Shown here: one piece after another, positions 52,035-60,719 of the stretch
Position numbering within the stretch: the first letter of the stretch is position 1
Layout of the letters: the number at the start of each line of letters is the position of its first letter
NCBI GenBank assembly: GCA_031292015.1
Contig: JARLHY010000055.1
Coordinates: 1 to 60,719 of the forward strand
Source of the DNA: Negativicutes bacterium
GTDB taxonomy: Bacteria; Bacillota_C; Negativicutes; Sporomusales_B; JARLHX01
Reading direction: 5' to 3'
DNA: 60,719 nucleotides
Made by a program: the position numbers and the translations under genes
The notes under the pieces: model-generated
Database searches by the model: none
Told to the model about the DNA's origin: nothing
The model's input: only the letters and a program-made list of their open reading frames with translations

Positions 52035-52811
52035 ATGTTATTGGTATTCGACGTTGGCAACACTAACATTGTTCTCGGGGTATACGACGGTGTCGAGTTG
52101 CTTTACCACTGGCGGATATCCACCGACCGGCAGAAGACCGCCGACGAGTACGGCGTGCTGCTGAACAGCCTTTTCCTCCACCGTGGACTGGGTATGGATG
52201 ATATCAGCGCCGCGATCATTTCTTCGGTTGTGCCGCCGCTGATGGCGCAACTGACCAGGATGTGCCAGCGTTATTTCAACACCGAGCCGCTGGTGGTGGG
52301 CCCGGGAATGAAGACAGGCATATGCATTAAATACGAAAATCCGCGGGAAGTTGGGGCCGACCGTATCGTCAACGCCATCGCCGCTTATGAAAAACACGGC
52401 GGTCCGGTCATTGTCGTCGATTTCGGGACAGCCACCACCTTTTGCGCCATCGATCAAAACGGCGACTATCTGGGCGGGGCGATTGCACCAGGCATCGGGA
52501 TTTCCACCGAGGCCCTTTTCCAGCGGGCCGCCAAACTGCCGAGAATCGAGTTGGTGAGGCCTAAAAACGTCATCTGCCGCAATACCGTTTCCAGTATGCA
52601 ATCAGGTATCATTTTCGGTTTTGTCGGCCAGGTGGACGAGATCGTCCGGCGGATGCAGGACGAACTGGGCTATGAGGCCGACGTGGTCGCCACCGGGGGG
52701 CTGGCCAACCTGATCGCCCGGGAATCGCGGACCATCAAGCATGTGGAACCATTCCTGACCCTGGAAGGACTTCGGATTATCTACGATCGCAACGCCGCTG
52801 CCAAAGGCTGA
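52035..52811 (+). CDS. coaX: CoaX, type III pantothenate kinase
   Basis: A 258-residue enzyme from the ATG at 52035 (GGGAGTGAG). ASKHA-fold phosphate loop [47 protein letters not shown] and [19 protein letters not shown] are diagnostic. First step of coenzyme A synthesis from pantothenate. Third gene of the birA-bioY-coaX transcript; B. subtilis has coaX directly after ftsH. Confidence 0.95.
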   Translation: MLLVFDVGNTNIVLGVYDGVELLYHWRISTDRQKTADEYGVLLNSLFLHRGLGMDDISAAIISSVVPPLMAQLTRMCQRYFNTEPLVVGPGMKTGICIKYENPREVGADRIVNAIAAYEKHGGPVIVVDFGTATTFCAIDQNGDYLGGAIAPGIGISTEALFQRAAKLPRIELVRPKNVICRNTVSSMQSGIIFGFVGQVDEIVRRMQDELGYEADVVATGGLANLIARESRTIKHVEPFLTLEGLRIIYDRNAAAKG

Positions 52812-52820
52812 TAACATCGC

Positions 52821-52859
52821 TAACCCTTTGTCAAATCGTGCAGTTCTGACAGAGGGTTA
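52821..52859 (+). terminator. coaX terminator
   Basis: TAACCCTTTGTCA (52821-52833), 13-nt loop, TGACAGAGGGTTA (52847-52859), one wobble in 13 pairs, then TTTGCGTTTG. Confidence 0.75.
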
Positions 52860-52892
52860 TTTGCGTTTGTCGGCCGGTGACCGATCCGGCGG

Positions 52893-52922
52893 TTGAGAAC
52901 CTGAATTATTGGTCAATAATAA
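52893..52922 (+). promoter_or_regulatory. Probable promoter of dusB
   Basis: TTGAGA (52893-52898), 18 bp, TAATAA (52917-52922). A two-part hairpin CACAGCCT-GAGGTC/GACCTC-AAGG-AGGCTGTG follows in the leader at 52938-52974, just before GGGGGT of the dusB ribosome site. Confidence 0.45.
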
Positions 52923-52994
52923 CCTAGATGTCTGATGCACAGCCTGAGGTCTAAACGACCTCAAGGAGGCTGTGGGCCTGAGGGGGTAAGATGT

Positions 52995-53960
52995 GTGAAA
53001 ATCGGAAACGTGACTGTTGCCGAGCCGTTGATTGTTCTGGCGCCGATGGCTGGGGTCACTGATCCGCCGTTTCGGCTGCTGGCTAAAGAGATGGGCTGCT
53101 CTCTTGTTTATTCCGAAATGGTCAGCGATAAGGGCCTGATCTACCAGAACTGTCACACTGAAGCCATGATCAAAATCAATGACGCCGAACGCCCGGTCGC
53201 GATGCAGATCTTCGGCTCCGAACCGGAATGTATGGCAGAGGCCGCCCAAATCATTGTTCGCGCCGGGGCCGACATCGTCGATATCAACATGGGGTGTCCC
53301 ACCCCTAAAATCGTAAAAAACGGGGAAGGGTCAGCCCTGATGCGTCAGCCTGATCTTGCTTACAGGATCATGGCCAGCGTGGTGGCGGCGGTGAAAGTCC
53401 CGGTTACCGTAAAAATTCGCAGCGGCTGGGACGAGGCATCGATCAACGCCGTGGAACTGGCCCGGCTGGCCGAGCGGGCCGGGATAGCCGCCATTGCCGT
53501 CCACGGAAGGACCAGGGCCCAGTTTTATGCAGGCCAGGCCGACTGGCGAATTATCCGCGAGGTGAAAAGCGCTGTCGGCATTCCGGTGATCGGCAACGGT
53601 GACATCCGCACTCCGCGGGACGCCGAACGAATGTTGACGGAAACAGGCTGTGATGGCATAATGATAGGGCGGGGCGCCCAAGGCAATCCTTGGCTGTTTC
53701 GGCAAATTCTGCATTATCTGACCACCGGAGCGCTTCTGCCGGGCCCGGATCTCGCCGAACGGACGGCGGTGCTGCTCAGGCATCTTGACATGCTCATCGC
53801 CTGCAAGGGCGAACATACAGCGGTGCGGGAGATGCGCCGCCACGCCGCCTGGTATACCAAAGGGCTGCGTCACGCGGCCGAAATTCGGCTGCGCTTCAAT
53901 CAGGCAGAACGACGGGAGGACTTTTCCTGTATTCTGGGGATGTTTTGTCATCCGGGTTAG
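52995..53960 (+). CDS. dusB: DusB, tRNA-dihydrouridine synthase
   Basis: The 321-residue product starts at the GTG at 52995 (GGGGGT upstream); the frame back to 52935 is leader. FMN-binding TIM barrel: LAPMAGVTDPPFRLLAKEMG, the active-site cysteine in VDINMGCPTPKIVKNGEGSA, IAVHGRTRAQFYAGQADW and PVIGNGDIRTPRDAERML. Reduces uridines in the tRNA D-loop. Lies near lysS as in B. subtilis. Ends 12 bp before the next gene. Confidence 0.94.
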   Translation: MKIGNVTVAEPLIVLAPMAGVTDPPFRLLAKEMGCSLVYSEMVSDKGLIYQNCHTEAMIKINDAERPVAMQIFGSEPECMAEAAQIIVRAGADIVDINMGCPTPKIVKNGEGSALMRQPDLAYRIMASVVAAVKVPVTVKIRSGWDEASINAVELARLAERAGIAAIAVHGRTRAQFYAGQADWRIIREVKSAVGIPVIGNGDIRTPRDAERMLTETGCDGIMIGRGAQGNPWLFRQILHYLTTGALLPGPDLAERTAVLLRHLDMLIACKGEHTAVREMRRHAAWYTKGLRHAAEIRLRFNQAERREDFSCILGMFCHPG

Positions 53961-53972
53961 TGAGGTGATACG

Positions 53973-54932
53973 ATGAACCTGATACTACCGGTAGCTAACG
54001 GAGTGTTGCCAAATCCGCACGGCGGTACAATTACCGGTGTGTTTATTTTTGAGCAGGGGGGCGAAACCCTGGCCAAGATGGGAAGTGGCCAGGAAGTGCT
54101 CATTTGTCCATGGGTACCGGAACTGCAGAATCTCTACCCGGTGGGCGTCATCGCCCGTATCGCCAGGGTCTGGACCCAGGTCGTCACCGACCAGGCCGGG
54201 CAGGAATGTCCTGTTCTGATGGCGGTGCTGGAAGGGCGGGGCCACGCCCGCTGGCACAATTTGCAGGTGAAGGGGCCGTATGTTGTCGCCGCTGAGGTCG
54301 AGCAGATGAATTTCAAGGCAACTCGCCAGGAATATCCGGCCATATCCGGAGCCGGCTGGCTGCCGGCCGGAGGATACACTGAGTTCAGGGCCGCGGCGGA
54401 CATCCCTGTCACCATCTACGGGACCGAGCTGGAATCCGGCCGGGAGGTCAGCATGAGCGCCAATCTGGGAGGCCTGGTCACCCAGCAACAGGCCCATACC
54501 GTCGAGCACGGCATGATCCGCGCCTTGCGAACCTATGGGCTCTGTACGCCCCGTACCCTTTTGGATTCGATGGCCAGAGAAACCGATGAATTAAAAAAGT
54601 CGGTGGAATACGGTATCCAATTCGCCATGCCGGAGATTATCGGCCGCACATCCACCGGAGCCTGCGGCAATCCGATGAGCAATCTGGCCCAGTTTTATCT
54701 GGCCCGGGAATTTGTTGACAATGTCAGTGCCGGTAAATCGCTGGACCGGTCGTTGGCTGACGCCAAACGTAGCGCCATGTCCCAACTGACCGATGAGCTG
54801 GGGCTGTCGATGCAGCAGGGCGTGAGAGCGCTGCAAGGGTTAAAAAAAGGAATGCATCATGACGATACTCGCCTCAAAGTTGAAACCTGTAAGAAAATTA
54901 TCCGCCGCTTTCCCTTCGAACCCTGGGATTAA
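53973..54932 (+). CDS. Unknown protein with LuxS/M16-like HxxEH motif
   Basis: A 319-residue soluble protein, ATG at 53973 with GAGGTGA. Residues 1-115 look like small beta-barrel material (PHGGTITGVFIFEQGGETLA; WVPELQNLYPVGVIARIARV). From residue 140 comes an alpha/beta part with AHTVEHGMIRALRTYGLC, an HxxEH motif (H175, E178, H179), and GACGNPMSNLAQFYLAREF with C231. An HTxEH helix plus a later cysteine is the metal site of LuxS, and HxxEH alone is the site of M16 peptidases. I do not recognise the full family, and no function is claimed beyond possible metal binding. It may be co-transcribed with dusB. Confidence 0.7.
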   Translation: MNLILPVANGVLPNPHGGTITGVFIFEQGGETLAKMGSGQEVLICPWVPELQNLYPVGVIARIARVWTQVVTDQAGQECPVLMAVLEGRGHARWHNLQVKGPYVVAAEVEQMNFKATRQEYPAISGAGWLPAGGYTEFRAAADIPVTIYGTELESGREVSMSANLGGLVTQQQAHTVEHGMIRALRTYGLCTPRTLLDSMARETDELKKSVEYGIQFAMPEIIGRTSTGACGNPMSNLAQFYLAREFVDNVSAGKSLDRSLADAKRSAMSQLTDELGLSMQQGVRALQGLKKGMHHDDTRLKVETCKKIIRRFPFEPWD

Positions 54933-54956
54933 ATGGTAAAATGTGGTAATATCTAC

Positions 54957-55017
54957 TTGAGCAGCGCAAAAAAAAGTGCTAAAATATGTATGTACACAAC
55001 ATTGTGCACATATACTA
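54957..55017 (+). promoter_or_regulatory. Promoter with overlapping palindromic operator
   Basis: TTGAGC (54957-54962), 17 bp, TAAAAT (54980-54985). Immediately downstream, over the start point, lies an imperfect palindrome with half-sites ATGTATGTACACAA and TTGTGCACATATAC (about 11 of 14 positions pair). The first gene of the unit encodes a helix-turn-helix protein, so self-control is likely. Confidence 0.6.
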
Positions 55018-55035
55018 ATCTGGGAGCGGTAATCC

Positions 55036-55554
55036 ATGCTGCTGCGCATCGGCGATAAAATCGTCAACCGTCAAAAAATCTATAACGCTGTCGACGAAAT
55101 TCTGGAAATGCGAAGCCGGGGCTTTTCTCAGCAAGAGATCGCCAAGAAAATCGGGCTTGACCGCACCGCAATCTCCCGGCTGGAAACGCTGGGGGAGGTC
55201 CGCAAGGGCGGGCGTGTCGCCCTGATCGGCTTTCCGATCCAAAACTGCGCCGAGCTTTCCCAAATGGCCCGTCAGGAGGGCGTGGACTACTGTCTGCTGT
55301 TGTCCGAAAAAGAGCGTTGGGAGTTCGTCGAATCCAAAAGCGGTGTCGAGTTGTTCAATAAGATCATGGAGATTATCAGTATTCTCCGGACCTTCGATAT
55401 TGTCATCATCATCGGTTCCAACATGCGGATCAAGCTGATTGCGACCCTGCTTGACAAAGACGTGATCGGCGTGCAAATCGGTGAGTCGCCTATCGCCGAA
55501 GACAAATATGTAGATATCGAAGAAATTCGTCAGATCATCCATAAACTACATTAG
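55036..55554 (+). CDS. Helix-turn-helix regulator with alpha/beta C-terminal domain
   Basis: A 172-residue protein. Residues 14-50 form a helix-turn-helix (RSRGFSQQEIAKKIGLDRTA, ISRLETLGEV). The rest alternates strands and helices (GRVALIGFPIQNC, FDIVIIIGSNMRIKLIATLL, DKDVIGVQIGES), like a small Rossmann-type ligand or partner domain. I do not recognise the family. A palindrome lies over its own promoter. It probably controls the two genes behind it (13-bp and 14-bp gaps). Confidence 0.78.
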   Translation: MLLRIGDKIVNRQKIYNAVDEILEMRSRGFSQQEIAKKIGLDRTAISRLETLGEVRKGGRVALIGFPIQNCAELSQMARQEGVDYCLLLSEKERWEFVESKSGVELFNKIMEIISILRTFDIVIIIGSNMRIKLIATLLDKDVIGVQIGESPIAEDKYVDIEEIRQIIHKLH

Positions 55555-55567
55555 GCGGGGGGCTCGT

Positions 55568-56473
55568 ATGAAACGAGTGGTAAGCATCAGCCTTGGGTCG
55601 TCAATACGGGACCATCAGGTGGTGCAGGATTTTGGCGGTCAGGCGTTCTCTATCGAGAGAATCGGCACCGACGGCGACAAACATAAGGCAATTCAGTTAA
55701 TACGCGAGCTGGACGGCAAAGTTGACGCCTTTGGGCTGGGAGGCACCGACCTTTATATTTACGCCGGCAACCGACGCTATACTTTCCGGGAGTCGGTCGA
55801 GATAGCCGCCGCGGCCCGGATCAGTCCGCTGGTCGACGGCAGCGGGATCAAGAATACGCTGGAACGCCGGGTGATCCGGTTCCTTGAGGCCAGCCAGGGT
55901 ATGAGCTTTTCCGGTAAAAAAGCCCTGCTGGTCTGTGCGGTTGATCGTTTCGGTTTGGCGGAAGCTCTGGTCGAAGCCGGGACTGATACGGTTTTCGGCG
56001 ATCTGTTGTTCGGGCTTGGCCTGCCGCTTCCGCTGCGCAAGCTGACCAGCCTGGCGAGGCTGGCCTCTCTGGTGGCGCCTGTCATTACCAAGCTGCCGAT
56101 CAGTCTCTTTTATCCGACCGGCGAGCAGCAAAATGAGTTTAAACCTCGTTTTGGCCGGTATTTCCAGGAGGCCGATATCATCGCCGGGGACTTTCACTTC
56201 ATTCGCCGCTACATGCCGCTACAGTTGGCGGGAAAGATGATCATAACCAACACCGTGACCCAGGCTGACGTGGCGCTCCTAAAGGAACGCGGCATCGCCA
56301 CCCTGGTCACCACCACCCCGGAAATGGGCGGACGTTCTTTCGGTACCAATATACTGGAAGGAGTGCTGGTTACTTTGGCCGGGAAAAGGCCGGAAGAGCT
56401 GACAGCCTGCGATTACAGCCGAATTTTGGATGAAATCGGTGTCGAGCCGCGGGTTGAAGCCCTTAGATCATAA
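55568..56473 (+). CDS. Unknown protein in the acyl-ACP reductase-like operon
   Basis: The 301-residue soluble product begins MKRVVSISLGSSIRDHQVVQ and contains VDAFGLGGTDLYIYAGNRRY, LLVCAVDRFGLAEALVEAGT and a C-terminal VALLKERGIATLVTTTPEMG. Two alpha/beta lobes are likely, with no known catalytic motif. It is of the kind sometimes placed beside shikimate/quinate dehydrogenase-like proteins, but I cannot assign a reaction. Tight spacing to both neighbours shows that it works with the regulator and the reductase-like protein. ATG at 55568 behind GGCGGGGGG. Confidence 0.65.
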   Translation: MKRVVSISLGSSIRDHQVVQDFGGQAFSIERIGTDGDKHKAIQLIRELDGKVDAFGLGGTDLYIYAGNRRYTFRESVEIAAAARISPLVDGSGIKNTLERRVIRFLEASQGMSFSGKKALLVCAVDRFGLAEALVEAGTDTVFGDLLFGLGLPLPLRKLTSLARLASLVAPVITKLPISLFYPTGEQQNEFKPRFGRYFQEADIIAGDFHFIRRYMPLQLAGKMIITNTVTQADVALLKERGIATLVTTTPEMGGRSFGTNILEGVLVTLAGKRPEELTACDYSRILDEIGVEPRVEALRS

Positions 56474-56487
56474 AGGGGGTACTTATT

Positions 56488-57582
56488 GTGGACCGGTTTG
56501 CGTTTATCATTCATCCGCTTACGGCAAGGGATTTTTGTCGGAAATTTCCGTTTGCCCACAACTGGTCGGACGGATTTATCGAAAGAATCGTAAAATATAT
56601 TCCTCCGTTCAGAGTTTCCAACGTTCAGGGGATCGTTTCGCCTTACAACGACACCGAAGGCTGGTTCGTCGGTTGTCCGCTGACATCAAGGCAGATGGTG
56701 GAAATGCCGGAAGCCTATGTTATGAAAAAAATAATCAAGGCCGGCAAAGTCGCCGAAAAACTTGGGGCGAAGATCGTCGGTCTCGGGGCGTTTACCTCCA
56801 TCGTCGGCGACGCCGGGATTACCGTCGCCCAAAATTTGAATATCGCCGTGACTACCGGTAACAGCTACACGGTGGCCACTGCCCTGGAGGGAACCCGTCA
56901 GGCGGCAAAACTGCTCGGCCTGAACATGGAACGGGCCAACGTTGTCGTATTGGGGGCAACCGGTTCGATCGGCGCCGCCTGTGCGCAGATTTTGGCGCGG
57001 GAAGTGCGCTATCTGACACTGGTCGCCCGTAGTGAAGCCAAGTTGGAAAAACTTGCCGGGCAGATTTTTCGTTCGACAGGATTAGCTGCGAAGGTAACGG
57101 CTAATACTAAATCAGCGCTGAAGGCCGCAGACATAGTGATTGCCGTAACAAGCGCCGTGGACAGCATTATTGAGCCGGAGGATCTGAAAATCGGCGCCAT
57201 TGTCTGCGATGTTGCCCGTCCCCGTAATGTTTCCCGCCGTGTTACCGAAGCACGGGACGATGTGTTGGTCATTGAGGGCGGCGTGGTGGAAGTTCCCGGT
57301 GATGTTGATTTTGGCCTGAACTTCGGTTTTCCGCCGAAGACGGCCTACGCCTGTATGGCCGAGACGATGATTCTGGCTCTTGAGCAGCGTTATGAGAATT
57401 TTTCCCTTGGTCGCGAACTGGCGGTGAAGCAAGTGGAAACCATTGAACAACTTGCCAAGAAGCACGGTTTTAAAATCGCTGGTTTCCGCAGTTTCGAACG
57501 GGCTCTGACCGCCGAAGAAATTGGCGTAATCAAAACGAACATAGCGGCGAAAAGTGTTGTTCCGAAGGAGGGAATCTGTTAA
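56488..57582 (+). CDS. Acyl-ACP reductase-like oxidoreductase (cyanobacterial AAR type)
   Basis: The 364-residue product resembles cyanobacterial long-chain acyl-ACP reductase from end to end, as far as I remember that family. LGAFTSIVGDAG (99-110), VTTGNSYTVATAL (121-133), the NADPH loop VVLGATGSIGAACAQIL (153-169), IEGGVVEVPGDVDFG (262-276) and AYACMAETMILALE with the catalytic-type cysteine C289 (C294 in Synechococcus), then NFSLGRELAVKQVETIEQLA. AAR makes fatty aldehydes from acyl-ACP. The C-terminus carries about 30 extra residues. Shikimate-dehydrogenase-like Rossmann proteins are the alternative family. GTG start at 56488 after AAGGGGG. No aldehyde-deformylating oxygenase gene is nearby. 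Confidence 0.7.
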   Translation: MDRFAFIIHPLTARDFCRKFPFAHNWSDGFIERIVKYIPPFRVSNVQGIVSPYNDTEGWFVGCPLTSRQMVEMPEAYVMKKIIKAGKVAEKLGAKIVGLGAFTSIVGDAGITVAQNLNIAVTTGNSYTVATALEGTRQAAKLLGLNMERANVVVLGATGSIGAACAQILAREVRYLTLVARSEAKLEKLAGQIFRSTGLAAKVTANTKSALKAADIVIAVTSAVDSIIEPEDLKIGAIVCDVARPRNVSRRVTEARDDVLVIEGGVVEVPGDVDFGLNFGFPPKTAYACMAETMILALEQRYENFSLGRELAVKQVETIEQLAKKHGFKIAGFRSFERALTAEEIGVIKTNIAAKSVVPKEGIC

Positions 57583-57587
57583 AATCG

Positions 57588-57616
57588 TTGACAAACCACT
57601 TTTTTACACCTATAAT
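57588..57616 (+). promoter_or_regulatory. Consensus sigma-A promoter of greA-lysS
   Basis: TTGACA (57588-57593), 17 bp, TATAAT (57611-57616): perfect boxes and spacing. Confidence 0.92.
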
Positions 57617-57653
57617 AAATTCTAAATGAGGGGTGTACCCCCTGAAGCTGTAA

Positions 57654-57678
57654 AGTGTCAAGTTGTTCACTTGACACT
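57654..57678 (+). promoter_or_regulatory. Perfect inverted repeat in the greA leader
   Basis: AGTGTCAAGT (57654-57663), loop TGTTC, ACTTGACACT (57669-57678). It is about 31 bp past the expected start point and 100 bp before greA. A small palindrome GGGGTGTACCCC precedes it. No T-run follows, so an operator or RNA hairpin is likelier than a terminator. Confidence 0.55.
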
Positions 57679-57777
57679 ATTTATATTGCCTATGCCGACA
57701 GGGAGGCAATTTTCCCAGCCGGGGAATAAGATAATACGGGTTTCACCGAATTTAACGGATAAGAAGGGGAGCAAAAC

Positions 57778-58257
57778 ATGCCTGAAAAACAGATTATCCT
57801 GACCGCTGAAGGGTTGAAGAAGATAGAGCAAAAGTTGGACTACCTGAAGTCAGTGCGTCGTCGGGATGTTGCTGAACGGATCAAACAGGCCATCGAATTC
57901 GGCGATATCAGTGAAAACTCCGAATACGAAGATGCCAAAAATGAACAGGCATTCATCGAAGGTGAAATACTGACCCTGGAAAAAATGCTCCGCAACGCCA
58001 AGCTTATCGACGAAGATGAAATCAGTGCAGACGTGGTGACGCTGGGTTCTACCGTTATCCTCAAGGACCTTGAATTCGGCGATGAACTCGAATACACCAT
58101 TGTCGGCTCGGCTGAGGCGGATCCGACTGAATTCAGAATATCCAATGAATCTCCGGTTGGTGAGGCTATATTGGGCCGCAAGGTCGGCAGTATCGTGGAA
58201 GTAAATGTGCCGGCCGGCTCGCTGAAGTATGAAATTGTTGACATCAAAGGCATCTAG
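57778..58257 (+). CDS. greA: GreA, transcript cleavage factor
   Basis: The 159-residue product has an N-terminal coiled coil with [20 protein letters not shown] (acidic tip that enters the polymerase channel) and a C-terminal FKBP-like domain with [20 protein letters not shown]. It rescues backtracked RNA polymerase. ATG at 57778 after AAGGGGAG. Forms a unit with lysS (30-bp gap). Confidence 0.96.
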   Translation: MPEKQIILTAEGLKKIEQKLDYLKSVRRRDVAERIKQAIEFGDISENSEYEDAKNEQAFIEGEILTLEKMLRNAKLIDEDEISADVVTLGSTVILKDLEFGDELEYTIVGSAEADPTEFRISNESPVGEAILGRKVGSIVEVNVPAGSLKYEIVDIKGI

Positions 58258-59784
<1,527 letters not shown>

Positions 59785-59811
59785 ATTTTACGGTGATTTA
59801 TTGACAAGCTG

Positions 59812-59840
59812 AAAAGGCAGACCGACGGTCTGCCTTTTTA
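59812..59840 (+). terminator. lysS terminator
   Basis: AAAAGGCAGACC (59812-59823), loop GAC, GGTCTGCCTTTT (59827-59838), T. Twelve perfect pairs. Confidence 0.94.
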
Positions 59841-59865
59841 TATATCTTCTAATGAAGGAGAAACG

Positions 59866-60489
59866 ATGGAAATATCAATCGCCTTCGCCCACGGATTTGT
59901 TCTGGCCCTTGGCCTGATTCTGCCGCTGGGGGTGCAAAATGTCTTCATCTTTATGCAGGGAGCCTGTCAGAGGAGGCTCTCAGACGCCTTGCCGGCCGTC
60001 ATCACCGCCGCTCTGGCAGACACGTTGCTGATTCTGACCGCAGTGGGCGGCGTCAGCCTGGCGGTTTTGAATTTTCGCTGGCTTCAGGTAATGCTTCTGA
60101 TTTCGGGCATACTATTCCTGGGCTACATGGGCTGGATAGCATGGCAAAGCAGCGCTGAAGCTAAAATGGTCGACAGTGAAGGTTGGCCGATAGGTCGTCA
60201 GGTGAAGTTTGCGCTGTCGGTCTCCTTCCTTAACCCTCACGCCATTATCGATACAATTGGCGTGATCGGCACCAGTTCCTTATCTTATATGGACAGAGAT
60301 AAAATAGCGTTTGCTTTTGCCTGCATCCTGGTTTCCTGGCTGTGGTTCCTGTTCCTGGCGATAGCGGGGCGAATGGTAAAGGTCCTTGATCAATCCGGAT
60401 ACCTGCTCCGTCTGGCGAACCGGCTGTCGGCTGTTATCATGTGGGCCAGCGGCCTGTATCTTTTGTATCGGTTAAGTATCACAATATGA
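59866..60489 (+). CDS. LysE-family amino acid exporter
   Basis: The 207-residue product has six helices. The LysE/ArgO signature is clear: LALGLILPLGVQNVFIFMQG at the N-terminus and VSFLNPHAIIDTIGVIGTSS in the middle (N-P-H of the conserved loop). It would export a basic amino acid such as lysine or arginine; which one is not certain. ATG at 59866 with AAGGAG. It has no regulator nearby, although lysS precedes it. Confidence 0.9.
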   Translation: MEISIAFAHGFVLALGLILPLGVQNVFIFMQGACQRRLSDALPAVITAALADTLLILTAVGGVSLAVLNFRWLQVMLLISGILFLGYMGWIAWQSSAEAKMVDSEGWPIGRQVKFALSVSFLNPHAIIDTIGVIGTSSLSYMDRDKIAFAFACILVSWLWFLFLAIAGRMVKVLDQSGYLLRLANRLSAVIMWASGLYLLYRLSITI

Positions 60490-60500
60490 TCAACACAGCC

Positions 60501-60529
60501 TTGACAGCGACCGTTCCCTGTGTTAATAT
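60501..60529 (+). promoter_or_regulatory. Strong promoter P1 of a downstream stable-RNA operon
   Basis: TTGACA (60501-60506), 17 bp, TAATAT (60524-60529). Confidence 0.8.
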
Positions 60530-60581
60530 ATCATTTGCGCCACAGGAAATATCCTTGGGCCAGGTTACCAAAAAGTGACTA

Positions 60582-60611
60582 TTGACAGAGCCGGGAAGGC
60601 TGTGTTAATAT
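60582..60611 (+). promoter_or_regulatory. Strong promoter P2
   Basis: TTGACA (60582-60587), 18 bp, TAATAT (60606-60611), preceded by an A-rich TTACCAAAAAGTGA block like an UP element. Confidence 0.8.
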
Positions 60612-60687
60612 AAACGAGTCGCCTATGAGCGTCTGGTGAGTAAGACCAGGAAAGCGAAGAAGCGGCAAAGCTACCAAAAATTAAATG

Positions 60688-60716
60688 TTGACGGCGTCGC
60701 GAGATTATGTTAACAT
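60688..60716 (+). promoter_or_regulatory. Strong promoter P3
   Basis: TTGACG (60688-60693), 17 bp, TAACAT (60711-60716), preceded by CTACCAAAAATTAAA, which repeats the block before P2. The transcript starts beyond the window edge. Confidence 0.75.
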
Positions 60717-60719
60717 CTA

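Noticed and set aside
56488..57582. Plain shikimate dehydrogenase call
   Set aside because: Beyond the Rossmann loop the shikimate-binding motifs are absent, whereas the cysteine block and flanking motifs follow acyl-ACP reductase; kept only as an alternative.
57671..57700. Second TTGACA in the greA leader
   Set aside because: It is part of the perfect palindrome and no -10 box follows.
59801..59846. TTGACA before lysE as promoter
   Set aside because: No -10 box at 16-19 bp, and the lysS terminator lies where it should be.

Overview
The window comes from an endospore-forming member of the Firmicutes (Bacillota) with GC-rich DNA. Its backbone follows the Bacillus/Clostridium order fin-mfd-spoVT-yabM-mazG-(HU)-yabP-yabQ-divIC-yabR-spoIIE-tilS-hpt-ftsH-coaX-dusB-lysS-rrn, with many extra genes inserted. 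Coding style and gene content would suit a Negativicutes (Sporomusaceae) or related clostridial genome. That placement is inference; nothing in the window proves it.

Layout. 1-5.7 kb: 3' part of a large deacetylase-like gene, spo0F behind a sigma-H promoter, a zinc-ribbon protein, fructose-6-phosphate aldolase, a DUF2062 membrane protein, and a PrsW-like protease paired with fin. 5.8-13.5 kb: mfd, spoVT, a SpoVB-like flippase, mazG and HU. 13.7-30.6 kb: a phosphate-response region (phoP, pstB-phoU, convergent phoR, a Pho-boxed glycosyltransferase/phospholipase C operon, pstS, pstC-pstA) mixed with a sporulation-type sensor kinase, an alpha/beta hydrolase, an MFS pump, a universal stress protein and a SpoIID-like lipoprotein. 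31-35 kb: a gerA-type germinant receptor operon and a small membrane protein. 35.3-45.8 kb: yabP, a lytic transglycosylase, yabQ, divIC, yabR, spoIIE, a split ThrE exporter, tilS, hpt and ftsH. 45.8-53 kb: a FlK-like thioesterase, pssA, a two-component system, panC, birA-bioY-coaX. 53-60.7 kb: dusB, a protein with a LuxS-like metal motif, a self-regulated operon with a cyanobacterial-type acyl-ACP reductase homologue, greA-lysS, a LysE exporter, and three tandem strong promoters that probably serve an rRNA operon just beyond the end.

Regulation is unusually legible. Four Pho boxes share one geometry (TTAACA-like hexamers about every 11 bp, then a -10 box 20-21 bp downstream). Four to five forespore-type promoters share another (GHATR, 18 bp, CATNNTA-like). 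Two sigma-H promoters serve phosphorelay genes, and one sigma-54 site precedes a flavoprotein gene. The Pho box before the glycosyltransferase/zinc phospholipase C pair suggests membrane-lipid remodelling under phosphate starvation.

A family of mosaic, strongly structured intergenic repeats sits between duplicated transcription terminators at several loci. Two copies show compensatory base changes in a stem. I consider this repeat family, the lipid-remodelling operon, the acyl-ACP reductase-like operon and the PrsW-fin operon the most novel content.
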